64,000 nt of DNA from Pocillopora verrucosa (taxonomy: Eukaryota > Cnidaria > Anthozoa > Scleractinia > Pocilloporidae), in assembly GCF_036669915.1 (NCBI RefSeq), contig NC_089316.1:9292382-9356381 (forward strand), given 5' to 3'. The notes under the pieces were generated by a model, which did not search any database, was not told the origin of the DNA, and worked only from the letters and a program-made list of their open reading frames with translations. A program made the position numbers and the translations under genes. Shown here piece after piece: positions 23,645 to 36,500 of the stretch (its first letter is position 1; the number at the start of each line of letters is the position of its first letter).

Positions 23645-26234
23645 ATGAGCAAGCCGTTAGCGAGTTATTCACGTGAAACCCGTTTGAAATGTCGACACGG
23701 TTTCTACCTTAAAGTGACAGAGAGTGGAGTTGAGGGAAGCCGGGACAGTGACGATCGTTATAGTAAGTAGACATTTCTTTTGTGATTGTTTACACGGCTT
23801 AAATTACCAATTTGTTCAAATCAATAGCAGGGTACTTAAATCAATTAACGTGGGATCCCTCCCGTGCGAAAGCAAACTAGGTTACGAGAACTCAATGAAC
23901 TATCCAACAGGAGTGGAATATCTCCTTGAAAGGGAAAGAAAACGAATCAGACACAGTAAATCAATGACAAAGTTAATATGTTACTTTGTTTTCCTTACGT
24001 GAATTTGGAACAAAAGTTATGAAACAGGATACGAGCTCACTTTTTCTTTTGCGATATCCATATATGTATAAATGTATTTCGCGCCGGCGTTGTTTACAAA
24101 AATCATCGATTAATACTGTATTAGTTAATACTACTGAAAGATGTTTAGCATTTCGAAAGTTCCAACGGAAAACAAAATGCCCGTTTGAGGCCATCAGAAC
24201 TGAGACCATAGTTTGAATTTTTAACCGAGAAGGATGTGCATTTACCTCCTTCATTGTCAGTGATGGACAATTTTAAACAAACTAGACTTTTTTTTAATCT
24301 CCTTTTTTGAACTGCTTCCTTGAACTTTATTTCTTACGCATTTTTCAGTTTCAATAAAAGTTTCGTCGGAGACAAAAGCCAAATGCCAGAGGAAGACAAT
24401 TACTTTCTCGTTCTATCTTTTTCGAATGAATTTACATCTTGAAACTAAAAGGCAGGAACTTGCCAAATTGTGAGAAATTTCCATCGTTCAGTCATTTTTA
24501 GACAAGAAAAAGAAAATCTCGTTTTCTACGTACATTTCACGGAAGCTGTTTATTATTCACGTTCTTATTTTGTCACATATTTCCGTCATTTTCTAAGCCC
24601 ATAAATTCAAACTGAAATCGTTTTTAGCCCATACCAACAATCCCTCGGTAGATTCTTGTGATCGCAAACATTCCTGGGGTCGGTGGTGAAGATAAGGTGC
24701 GGTAGGCATATCTTGAAAGTCGCACGTCACAGGTTTAAAATGTAATGAAAACAGGGATACCGCTGGTTTTATAATACCAAGTGATCTAAATACTCATCAA
24801 AAGCTCTTAAATCAAGTAGTTCGCCCCGCTTCATGGACTCGTCGATCGATGCACTAAGAACAATGAAATGTCTTGAAAGCCATTTTCACTACCACTCAAG
24901 AGATGTTTCCATTCATACCAGGTTTACTCCGCTTTTTCCTCAGTGGTACCCTCTCAAAGTTTTTTAAAATGCAAAATACAAGCTTTAAATCGCCGGAAAA
25001 TACTGGCCAAAGATACACTGAAAGCTTCGTGTGCTTTCATTTTGGTACCCAGAGGAATTAGGAAATGAACTTTAGCCGGATAACACTGAGGCGAAAACGC
25101 TGGCCAATGTAATCTTGCCTGGTCTTGCCCTGGACAAGAAAATGCCCTCGACATTAGTTAGATGCCAGACATGATGCGGATTGTACCATTGCTGTAAACT
25201 GTGACATATAACCGTCACGGTAAGCTTAGTTTTCCTTTCAGTGCCAGCGGTTTCTAACTGAAGTTTCATTATATTGGCCGGCCAACTGTGAGTGTTAGAA
25301 GAAAGAAGGGGGGCGGGGAGGTGGTGGGTGTTCCTGGCTCCTTTACATCATAAACCTACGTCAAACCCGAAAGAAATCGCTGAATGACGTGGAAACTCGT
25401 GGATGAGACAACAAACTTTCGTTTAAAAAGCCAGTCGTTATCCTGAGAAATAATTAAAGGATTAAATGGTCACAAGTATCTTTTATTTTTTTTACTATCT
25501 TGTAGCTACTCTCACTATGGAATCGGTTAAGACAGCTGAAGTGATGCTGAGAGGAAACGTATCAGGAAATTACATCGCGATGAACACCAAGGGAGAGTTG
25601 TACAGTACAGTAAGTCAGACGGGTGATTGATTAAAATTTAATGTTCCACGATATCCAAGTTCTTACACTAAACGGACACCTAACCGAGGGTACGTCTCCT
25701 TCTTCCAGACAATCAAGCCCCAGCCATTGTGAGAAACAGCAATTCGGTCAATTTGTACTTTCACATCTCAAAAGTATGCAAGTTTTCTTGTAAAAGTGGC
25801 GACAGAGTCTTTGATCTTAATAAAGGGAGAAACCATGGGGCATAAGTGAGACCCCTCGAATCCAGCCAAAAAAATACAGTCAAAAAGTTGCGATCTCTCG
25901 CCATTCAAAGGGACTAAGTCATAGACAGACGACAAAGAGATAGGAGACTGTAAATCTTACCCAGTTATAAATTAACAACAACTCTTGATCGCTCGGTATT
26001 TTCTCCTATTTGTATTCGATCTTGTCTCATCGTTACTAACTTCACCTTTATTTTCAACAGAATAGTCCAACTCACCCGGAGTGCGTCTTCAAAGAGATTT
26101 TTGGAACGAAGTACAATTCTTACCAATCCACATTGAATCCTGCCTGGTACCTAGCTCTGACAAAACAAGGCGAGGCGAAGTATGGGCCCAAAACTAAACC
26201 CGGACAGAGGGCTGTTGGCTTCATAGCTGAATGA
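23645..26234 (+). CDS. Fibroblast growth factor family protein, second of a tandem pair
   Basis: Exons 23645-23762, 25506-25609 and 26061-26234 join in phases 1 and 0, exactly as in the upstream FGF, to give 131 residues. FGF core blocks are CRHGFYLKVTESG, AEVMLRGNVSGNYIAMNTKG, ECVFKEIFGTKYNSYQS, WYLALTKQGEAKYG and PKTKPGQRAVGF. The conserved cysteine, the tyrosine of the NSY turn and the heparin-binding segment are present. The frame upstream of the ATG reaches an in-frame TGA with no hydrophobic leader, so no signal peptide. The final 45 bases of coding sequence and the 3' flank are duplicated at 51,702, the left boundary of the 25.5-kb segmental duplication. Confidence 0.88.
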
Positions 26235-27039
26235 CTAATGAACCGAATACCAAAAGAGTTTATTAGTAATTTGTAATAGACCCAATTAAAAGATGTATAA
26301 AATGGAATCTACATATTTTCTGTTTTCTTTGCGTGTGTGTGTGTGTTTGTTTAACTTACAACTCCATATTAACGTTCTGTAAAGCTGTCTTGAGGGGGAG
26401 AGTTCTTTAGTATCGGAGATCGTTTGAACAGGTCCCAGTTTTGGCTCTTGTCTGTGCTCCGAAGATTTGCTTTGAGTTGTAATAGCTTCCTCTTTCCACC
26501 CGCCAGCCCCCTTGGATAAAGACGAAATTTCTTTTCTTGTTGTTTGTTACCTAAGTTACAAGTCTTGCAACCACCATCTTAAATTACGTCTCTCACCTCT
26601 CCTCTCTGTAAGAATTTAACCTGTTTCGCTCACGAGTGACGCAGAACAAAGAAGACATAGAAGTAAAAGGAGTAGAGGCCGGGAAAACAGTGGAAAAAAA
26701 AAAGAAAAATCAAACTAGTCCTTAAACCGAGATAAACTTTTATTTGTTTATTCATCATTAGAAATCCTTCAGATTAAGGTCCACTCATACAGGTTCAAAA
26801 TTAATTACCATGAACGAGGTGCACTGAAACAGCGCGATCAATCTTGCGATCTATATTCATGATTGTGGCCCTAAATATTACATTATTCGTCCTTTTTGAT
26901 CTTTCAGTCAATTCGTCCTGGAATAGCGTGCAATTGTCCTACAAATTTCGCTTGCTTTAACTTAGCGTGACTACTCTCAAATCAGAGTCACGCACATCAC
27001 GCTTGGGTTCAACTGGAACGGGTTCGTTTACTTACATAG

Positions 27040-27200
27040 AAGGAGTGAACGCTTTGCTGACGGGCAATGCATGTTGGGCCTTAGTAGGGCGGAAGTGATT
27101 TTTGACTTAACTGGAGTGTTTATCTGCTGTTTAGGCGAATGTTATGGCTGTTTTTTTGTTATCTCTCGCTCCTGTATAGTCTCTAGTTTCTCCTGTTAAG
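27040..27200 (+). promoter_or_regulatory. Putative promoter and non-coding first exon of the ROC-COR gene, copy A
   Basis: GGGCGGAAGTGATT (27,087-27,100) matches the ETS/GABP-type site common at TATA-less promoters. It is followed 100 bases on by a consensus splice donor, TTAAG|GTAAGAG (exon end 27,200). Both are kept in copy B (52,598-52,610 and 52,711). A matching acceptor with a long T tract precedes 30,540. This is inference from motif and conservation only. Confidence 0.4.
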
Positions 27201-28184
27201 GTAAGAGGTGTTTGATGTTTACTTAGCGAAATGCAAGTAAGAATTGCAAAATAAATTAAGATGCAATCAGCGTCATACTTAATTATCAGTGAAGAATTCG
27301 ACTACTAAGCTTTCTGATTTACTTTGAAATATGCTCCAAATACGACAATGAATCACAGTTGAAGCACAGTAATTGAAAGTTATTAGAGTATTTAGTTGTT
27401 TGATTTTGAATTGCTTTTATGTTCTCTGATATCATGATGATATCTGGAGAGAAAGCGAGTGATAATTTCATCTCGGGTAATCAATTTATAGCAATATGGA
27501 ATTTATGGACTGAAATTGTTTCTTCAAGAGGGAATGTTATAGGTTGATTAATAAGTTTGTGGTTTAATCGGCAAAGGTAGCGAGTCATTAAACAGTCAGC
27601 TGATAAATTCCGCTCAGCTACATAGGGCGACTTCATTATACTTATGTTCTACTAGGATAAAGAAAACAATGGTGTAAACGGCAACGCGACTACGACTTTG
27701 TTTCAGAACACTACGGGGCTACACGGAAATCTCTGTTTTCTTCTTTAGGAGGGAATGTTGTGATTTTATTAAAGGGTTTTTTTTTCATTGGCTAACGTAT
27801 CACGTCATACAACTCCGTTGATAAATCTTAAATTCTATGAGTTAAACCAGTTTTCAAATATTTCATATGATTAAGAATCTAGAGATGGAAATTTAATCAA
27901 TTGTCCCACAATGTAAGAGTCAGGCTAATAATCGTGTATTGATCACAGCATTTCAACTGCTTTACTGTTAGTCTTGTTATTGGTGTGTTTTGAAAGCGCT
28001 GTCATCAGTGCATTTTAATCCTCATTATAATTCTGACTATCAGACGTTGTTCCCTCATACTTCTGGTATTTTTTGCTATCAACATTTATGCTTTTTGATA
28101 GTAGACTTCTGTCTGGTAACTGGTCAATTTAGCTATAGTTAGAATTTCATTCTAATAATTTGAATAGAGTTTTACTTGCATATA

Positions 28185-28430
28185 CATGACTGGCAACTAG
28201 ATATTAGATTGCACAACAAGATCTCTTGATTGCATTTTTGGCAACTGGATATTAGATTGCATGGTTAGAAACTAGATCTTTAAATGGTGTGGATGGCAGC
28301 TAGATATTTAGATTGCATGGTTGCAACTACATCTTTAGATTACATGGATGGCAAATAGATCTTAAGGTTGCACTGGTTGCAACTACAGTGCACATGATCT
28401 TTTGATTGCATGGTTGGTTTAAAGGTGCAA
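28185..28430 (+). repeat. Degenerate minisatellite, unit about 30-35 bp (copy A)
   Basis: Six or more imperfect units built on GGCAACTAGATATTAGATTG followed by CATGG. An isolated extra unit lies at about 28,765-28,790. The array recurs in copy B at about 53,735-53,975. Confidence 0.75.
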
Positions 28431-28601
28431 AACTCTAGATCAAAAATTTATCTTTCAAATCAGCACTCTTAACCCCCACAGTATCAACCAGTGCTTTTCA
28501 TTCAACTAGTTTATTCTTGTTTTCTTATCACCATATTCCTACCAATAGTGTAGCTCCATTTTGTGCATGAAAACACACACACAACCCACAATTTCTCCAT
28601 T

Positions 28602-28745
28602 CACTTTGACAAAGGGCTGACGCTCAAAACATCAGCTTTGAAACTCTCTTTGGTGGCCAATTTGTGTCATCAACCCAGCTGATAATACTAAACTACCTTG
28701 TTATACTCTCCCACTGACGCAGCACCAGAGTTTCCTTAGAAACTT
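28602..28745 (+). repeat. Degenerate hammerhead-family repeat
   Basis: Contains AAGGGCTGACGCTCAAAAC, GGTGGCCAATTTGTG and TTATACTCTCCCACTGACGC, in the same order as 33,296 onward. The ribozyme core is mutated (TTGACAA in place of CTGACGA). Confidence 0.65.
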
Positions 28746-29549
28746 ACATCCCTTATTATTCAATCTTAAGATTGCATGGTTGGCAACTAGACTTAGTGGC
28801 ATGAATTAAGAAAGGCTTTTGACATTATATTTTGGTAAAGGAGAGAATGGTGAGGTTAGATGTCCAAAACTGAGCCAGCACAGTTGACTGGACTCATGTG
28901 AATGACTCCATAGAGCCAGGGATTCTTCTCTATACCATTCGCTAAGTAATCAGGTCCCAGGGAAGGCAGTGCACTGTCGTGTCACAACAACTAACTGTGA
29001 GATAAAATCAAACCAAGGGTTACTAATTAAAAGAACTTTTGGAGAATAGCTGATTTTATCTGAATTACAAAAGCCCTTTTTTTAGACGTTACAAGTGATA
29101 AGTAAATGAAAGAAATTAGGTAATGGAAGTATACCAAATAGATGAAAATATCCTTGATAAAATAATTGCAAATACACATAGCACAGCCACATGAAAGGAG
29201 CCAGTTGAGCAAACTGGCTGTCAGAGCTAACTGCCTACTGATTGATCATCAATGCTTTGTTACTAATACCTGCCCTCATAATTCTGACCATTGGTTAATT
29301 GCCACTCTGGACATTACCAATAACCACTGTATGGCTCAGAAATACCTAAATAAACTGAATACTCTGCAGGATACAATCCGTTATCAGTCAAAGTTTTTAC
29401 TTTAACTGGTGTGTTAAATTATGATAGCTTAACACAGAGAATTATCTTTGCAGCCATTGTGAATGTTACTGGGGACGTAATTTCGCAAAAATTCATATTA
29501 AAACAGGCTATATTTTTATTGACCTATTATGTGCCTGATGTGTTGATCA

Positions 29550-29551
<2 letters not shown>

Positions 29552-29589
<38 letters not shown>

Positions 29590-29819
29590 TACATATATAT
29601 ATATAGTTATATAGCTCTTTGGCATACAAAGCTTTGCTTTCATGTCCAAATTGAGCACTCTACTAGGATGAGTCACTGCTGCTAGCATTATGCATGCCCA
29701 CTAGTTTTTCTAGTTTGAGCACTCTGGCATGGCTTAGATGATCCCACATGTGTGAGATCACTTGGGGTGGCTACATGGCCTTAGAGAAGGCCAAAACAGT
29801 ACTGTCTGCAGTTAGTTAG

Positions 29820-29861
<42 letters not shown>
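29552..29861 (+). mobile_element. About 300-bp insertion flanked by (TA)n, present only in copy A
   Basis: Two (TA)n tracts (29,552-29,588 and 29,818-29,861) bracket about 230 bp of unique sequence. Copy B has a single short TATATATA at the same site (about 59,483-59,491). A TA-targeting MITE insertion in copy A or a deletion between TA tracts in copy B would explain this; I recognise no terminal repeats. Confidence 0.5.
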
Positions 29862-29864
<3 letters not shown>

Positions 29865-30539
29865 GTTTGCATGGCACTCATAATGCTTCTCTTTTTGTTA
29901 TTTGATATAGAGAATTCTTATAAAAAGGGCTTTTTCTGGTGGAAATTGTTTTATTATTGGTGAGGGAAAGATTAATTTCCTAGGAGGATGAGACAAAACA
30001 GAACATAAATCCTCCTGTAGTGACCTCTAGATCATATACAGTAAATGGTTTTACTTGCTGTCAATCAACATCCCCTCTCTATTGTTCTATTCAAACCACT
30101 TGTATTATGAAAAAATAATATACTCAATCATGTGAAAGAAAAAAATGTAATTCGCTTGCCGGAAAATAGTGGGGGGGGGGGGGGGGGAGAACAACCCTGG
30201 GTGAGGCTTTTCCAACGAGTATTTTCATGTGGAACCTAATTAATTGAATTTATTTTGTAAGTAGTTTAAAATTTCGAATTCCAGATCAAGATAGTTTTGA
30301 ACATATTTGATTGTTATAAATCCCTTTGTACCAACTACTTTTCTATAATTACTTTGTTAAAAAAAACTCTCAAGGGAAAAAACCCAAATTATTTAAACTA
30401 TATAATTGCCACTGGCAGTAATGATTTTACCAACCTGTGTCTATTTAACTTAAGATTTTTTTTTTCAAGATACAGTGGAGATCAACTCCATTTTGTAACT
30501 TTATGGAAAATGTTTTGATTGTTTGTTTTTTTTTTTTAG

Positions 30540-33500
30540 CAGCTTGAGTAGTTAACAAGTAAATGCTTACTTGCCCAGGGAGAAGGGGGATTCCTTAAGG
30601 TATACTGAACAACACACAATGTCACACATTTAATTATGAAATGCTTTGTATCATTTTGAAGTTCACAGATAGAAATTGACATGATTGGTAAAGGAAATAT
30701 AGAACTGGCATATCTTTTGGCAGTTACAGGTGAGTGCAAATGAAAGTAATTTAATTAATAGTCAATTTATCATTATAACTTAATTTTTTAGTTTTTGTTT
30801 CCTCAAAATATAAATGTAAGGTACTTTCATGGTTGTGTCACAGAAAATAACTATTAGAGGCCAATAGTTGATTGATGTCTTCTTTCTACAGTTGTAAGCT
30901 TTTCAAGTTCAAGTATGTGATTTTTTTGCTGACCTTTGCACTCCTCATCATATCTCAAAAAATAATCTCAAGTTCTTTTTCGTTTTTTGACCTCTGTTAT
31001 GAAACAGGAGGGCCCTATGTGGGCAAATCGCACTTGCTGAACAGATATGTTAATAGCAATTCTCATGACACCGAAGCTTTTCGCGAAGGTAAGAAAACGT
31101 TTAACAATGAGCATAAAAATGATCCAATGATTTTTTAGAAAGTTCAGCGATCTAAGTCCTAAGCCATGTTCATTTGTCCTTTCAGCGAACATCCTTCTTA
31201 AAAGAGTACGTCTGGATCATAACATGATAGTAACACTTGTAATGGGGGATATTTCTGTTTCGGACTTTTTCCTCGAGAATGCAAGGGCTCTTGTTGTGTA
31301 TGACATAACACAGAGACGTTCATTTGAGAAAGCAAAGGAGTTGGTTGATGAGTTCGCTCAACGGGCCAGGCCAGGTGCCTTTGTAGCTCTTGTGGGGAAT
31401 AAAGCGGATCTTGAAAGTAGAAGGGAGGTGTCTTTTAAGGTAAGTAATGTGGCCATGTTTATATAATGCTAGTGTGCTACATGTGGTAAACATGAAATCA
31501 CATAGGTCAAAAGGTTTTTTTTTAATGGTTTTTGTAGAGAATGATGCAAACCATCTTTGAGAAAGGATGGTAAAGTGAGGTGGTTTATGAAAGCTCTTTG
31601 GATGATTTTTGTAAGATTTCTTATTATGTCCTTGGTATAAAATCATTTGTCAGGTTGTATCTTATGGAGAAGAATGCATTTTTAGTAAGTGCTTATTTAC
31701 ACTGCGACTTTACATGTATCTTGCTGTATTAACGTCAAAACATGGGAATTTCCGACGTGTATTTTAAAATCTTGTTTGTTACGAAACCCGCGTAGAGCAA
31801 CTATATCAGGCACTTGACATCCAGCTCGCTAAAAGGCAGACTTCCCAGTTTCAACCAAAGTCAACAACACCATGCTCACCAGGCATATGTCAACAATCTG
31901 ACGTTGGCACCTCGCAAGTAACCTTTTCATAACATTGACGTAACAAAGCGACCTATTAGAATGAACTATTCTTGTTTGCCTTTTTTGTTTGTAAGACAGA
32001 AAACAATGAGTTAATTCACATACGGTTGAATGAGGAAGGAATCATGTTACCCGATTGTCACAATCAATGACATCACAGCAAAAGTAACGAATTAGTTTTT
32101 CAGGAGGCAGAATTACATCATTTTACCAATACTCCTCCTTGGACTTTAATGATGACTGACGCTCAGGTTGTCAAAAGAACAATCACTACTAATGACAACA
32201 GTGCTTCTCAAGACTTCTCTTACCAGACTTTATTGCAAAAATTTAAATTTTCAACAAAAATTGATTAGACCTATTTTTTCGGTAATCAATGGTATACTAC
32301 ATTTCTTTTCCTCGTATTCTCCAAATTAACTCAGAGTTATTCCAGAGATGCAGCTTACACACACTGTTAAATTAGTGGTGGAAGATTTCCCGTTTTATAT
32401 GTTGTTCTTTTAGGAAGCTCAGGATTATGCAGATGGAAACAATATTGTTGAGATTTTGATGGAAGTGTCAGCACTAACAGGCGAAAATGTGGTAGACCTT
32501 TTCTCCAAAGTAGGTAGGTAGAATTGACTATTCATTGATCTAAAGGGGTAAGTTTCAAAAGAAACTGTGGTGCTGTGTCGGTGGGAGAGTATAACAAGGT
32601 AATTAAGTATTATCAACTGAGCTGATAACGTAAATTGGCCAACGTAAAGAGTTTCAAAGCAGACGTTTTTAGCGTCAGCCCTTCGCAGGAGCGATTGGAG
32701 GAGTTGTGGGTTGTGCGTGTGTTTATACGCAGAAAATGATTAAGAGTGCTGATTTGAAAGATAAATTTCTGTTCTAGAGTCTTGCAGCTTTTCGAACTGC
32801 CTAGATATAGGGGAAAGGCCGCACACTCTTAATCCCCACCGTATCAACGAGCGCCTTTTATTTAACTGGCCCTGGGGATTAAGAGTGCTGATTTGAAAGA
32901 TGTTTCACCAATGTATAACAACTTTTTGCAAAAGTTTATACATTAGTGAAACATTGGAAGACGGTTAGGTGACTGATTCCGAGAACACCATCGCGACGTA
33001 GAAAGAAGTGACAAGGACGCATCCAAACCAGTCGCCAGAGACTTTAATCTCCTTAACCATTCTGAGCAGCGTATGGCAGTTTGCGGCCTTTCCCTACATG
33101 TAGGCAGTTCGGAAAGCCGCCAAACTCTAGAGCAAAAATTTATCTTTCAAATCGGCACTCTTAATCCCCACGGTATCAGCGGGTGCTTTTTCATTCAACT
33201 AATTTATTCTTGTTTTCTCGTCACCATATTCCCACCAATAGTGTAGCTCCATTTTCTGCAGATAAACATACACACAATCCACAATGCCTCTAATCGCTCT
33301 GACGAAGGGCTAACACTCGAAACGTCAGCTTTAAAATTCTTCACGGTGGCTAATTTACGTTATCAATTAAGTTGATAGTGCTAAATTACCCTATCCATTG
33401 ATCTGTCTTAAAAAGTGAAAGTAGAGTCTGCACTTGAACCCATTGGCATGTGAGGTACCAGAGCAGCTTGCGATTTAGGGCTCTAATCATTTCACTGCAC

Positions 33501-36500
33501 CATCTTGCAACAAACTGCCTTATCAATTACACTGCTTTTTTAAGTAGATGTGTTTACTCTTAATATGTGTTTGGCAAATGATATGCTTTGCACGCATTGC
33601 AACACTCTCCTTCTGGTTTTGTATAAAACCTACGTTGAGATAGAATTCCCTAGTATGCGTCGGCCAGAGGCGACTCAGGCGGAAGAAAATATGAAAGGAC
33701 TTATCATAACATAATTTAAAAGAGAATGCTTTGTAAATTATCACATACTCCACTCTTGTATGAAGCCAGACTTGCTGATAACATGGAGCTCGGCCATGAC
33801 AGTGAATGAGAAGCATTGCCGAAAGCTTCAGAAATTCTACCAACGCAATTCCTGCCGAGTGATCATTGTGGAACATTCTCCAGCACTCATTAATGGAAAT
33901 GAGAACACTTTCAGTGGATAAGCCTTGACAGAAATCTCATTTTTTTTGCAGACAAGTGTTTGTCAATAATTTAGTTGACCTGTTGTTGCGTTTAATACTC
34001 TTATGATAAAAAAATTGTTGAGTATGGGTTTCTGACTAAAGAGGAATCGAAGGGGTGACTGTGGGAAAATATTAGTTACAAGTGTATGTCTGTTGTGGCA
34101 GCGGTTGCTTTTATCAAGCATGTGCTTGGATGGCTAGCGGTCATTTCCCCCCCACCCTCTCCCCCCCCCCCCATTCCTGGAAAAAAGACAAAAAAATTGG
34201 GAATAGCAGAATCTTTTTTTATGTTTGCCAGAAGAAAAAATAAGTATAATGTTTTGTTCATGGTTTTATAACTAGGTTGCTCTTGTTATCTAAACCAGTT
34301 ATATCAATTTGTCTGAGCTGTGTTTAGTTGTCTTAATGTGAAACCCTAGCACTTCTTTCCTATTAATAAAGGTTTCCAGGTATAGTTTGTCAGAAAAGCC
34401 TTTATGTCTAATAGGTGTAGGCATTATTTAGGATATGGAGGGACAAAGCTGACAGGGAATTGTCATGTGGTGCTTAGTTTTTTTTCGAATCATTCGATTT
34501 TGTAGCGAAACGTTCAGCTGGAACCCAACTCGTAGTCAAACAAAAGCTGGCTTTGAGAAGGAAAACTTTGAATCTGAGTGGGCGGAATTTGAACAGCGTT
34601 GAGATGGAGTTTCTCATGAGCATTTTTATGTGGAGGCCTTTGTTACCTGCATATATCCAATCGCTGAATTTGAGCTACAACAATTTGTTAAATCTACCTG
34701 GTTTGTATTTGTTCCCATTGGAGAGCTTGACGTGCCTAAAAGTGAATGACAACAGATTGTCCTTTCTGCCTAAAAGCATGCGATGGTTGAAAGGACTTCA
34801 AGAGGTGGACTTGAGAAATAACCAACTGAAGAAACTTGATGTGGTTAGAGAACTGCCTAACCTTAGAAAACTATTGGTTGAAGGAAATCCGCTCACACTA
34901 GAGGAGATCAGAAGTCTTATTAAGCATGTGGATAAGACTACAAGAACGATCTTCGTAGACATTGCAGGTAGTGTTACATGTATATGTGGCAATAAATCTT
35001 TTCTATACTCCAGTACAATGTTATCTTGGAGTAAGGATTGTGTGTCTAGCGCTGTGCTGATTTTTATCTTAATGTAGAGTTTCTGAAGGAATTTCCTTGG
35101 TCAGATTAGAGCTTCAAGTAGGTCAAGCCTGTCGTTCCGTCGTCGCGTAGAGATCCAAATTGGCGTATACAGTAGACTCTCGTTATTGAACACACCCACG
35201 AGAGGGGGGGGGGGGGATGAGGGTTGGGGGAAGCTTTCGCGTCCGTAAGAGCGAGGGTCTGTAATAGCGGACTACGAGAGAAAAAAATTGTTTTGTCTTG
35301 CAACATATGAGATAATATGTAACTACGCAAAAATAAAGTTTCTAACATGAACCGGAAAAAGATCTGGCCGCAATTAAGCGGGAAATTTTCATGTTCGCAC
35401 CCAATTGAAGAATGGTTTCTTTCTTTTCCTTTATAGTAATGTCACTTTATAGTGTGTTAGTCAGGATTTAAGACGAAGTGTCCGCTATAGCAAGAGAAAA
35501 AAGAAGTGAAATGTCGCGCGGGGGGTTATGAAAGTGTCCGCATTTCCGCAATAGCGAGAGTCTGTTATAGCGGGAGTACTTTCAGTCATTTCTTTCTGCG
35601 TTTCTCCGGGGGATGCCTCTTGTCTGCAATGGTAGGGTGTCAGTAATAGCGAGGTGTCCGTAGGGCGAGAGTCGATTGTACACTTAAAAATGCAACCTTC
35701 GCTTACTCTTTTATTTATCATGATGATTGATATTAATATGAATCGTTGCAAGCTTCGTCTGATAATCCCTTTGTGGGCATGTTTAATTCAAATTTGCCAA
35801 CCAATCGTTCTGGCTCTAGAGTCTCGGGGTGTGCACTTGAAAAAAGCGTAACCGTCGGAAACAGGCTGGTTTTGTTGTTGAATGCAGTGTTCGTGTACGT
35901 CACAACTTTAGAAACCATTTTCCAGACATTTAAAATTAAAAATGGTACAATAGAACCAGGCTTGCTCACTATACAAGAAAGATGAAAAATCCCGTCACTA
36001 TTTTGCGACAAGAAAATGTTGAGGAAGTCTTATGTCACAGATTTAGCTGAAGTTTTGAAAAAAATCATTTTCTCTTCTACCGAAAACATTTAATCTTCCA
36101 ACAGTTGATACGACTTTCATGGAAGTTAATTTTAGTAATGTGCTCCTTGTATTACATGTATCACCCTCCACTTAACAATTGGTTCATACGTCAGCGTGCG
36201 TTCATCGAGATATGAAGCACGCGGGAAGTTTGTAGAGTACAAAAGATCCCAATTGCTTCATATCTCGATGAACGTACAGCTGATGTATGAACCAATTGTC
36301 TTAAAACATTTTCAACCCGATGGTTTAAATGTTGTAAAAGGGTTACTACTCCCTCTGTTACGCTTCAGCGCGTTGATAATTTTGTTTCAGGAAAACATTT
36401 CGCTACGCTGCAAATGATCTTGTCTTAGATTGATCAAAAAACTCACAAGTGAATTCATGCGTGTAAATGAACTTTATTTTCTGATTGAATACAAAATTCT

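Noticed and set aside
28185..28430. CRISPR-like spaced repeats
   Set aside because: Units are degenerate and contiguous without unique spacers of fixed length; this is a eukaryotic minisatellite.
29411..29614. Open frame ending in an isoleucine/tyrosine repeat
   Set aside because: Translation of a (TA)n microsatellite.
33503..33876. 117-codon minus-strand frame in intron 4
   Set aside because: The copy B counterpart is disrupted by indels, as expected of non-coding DNA.
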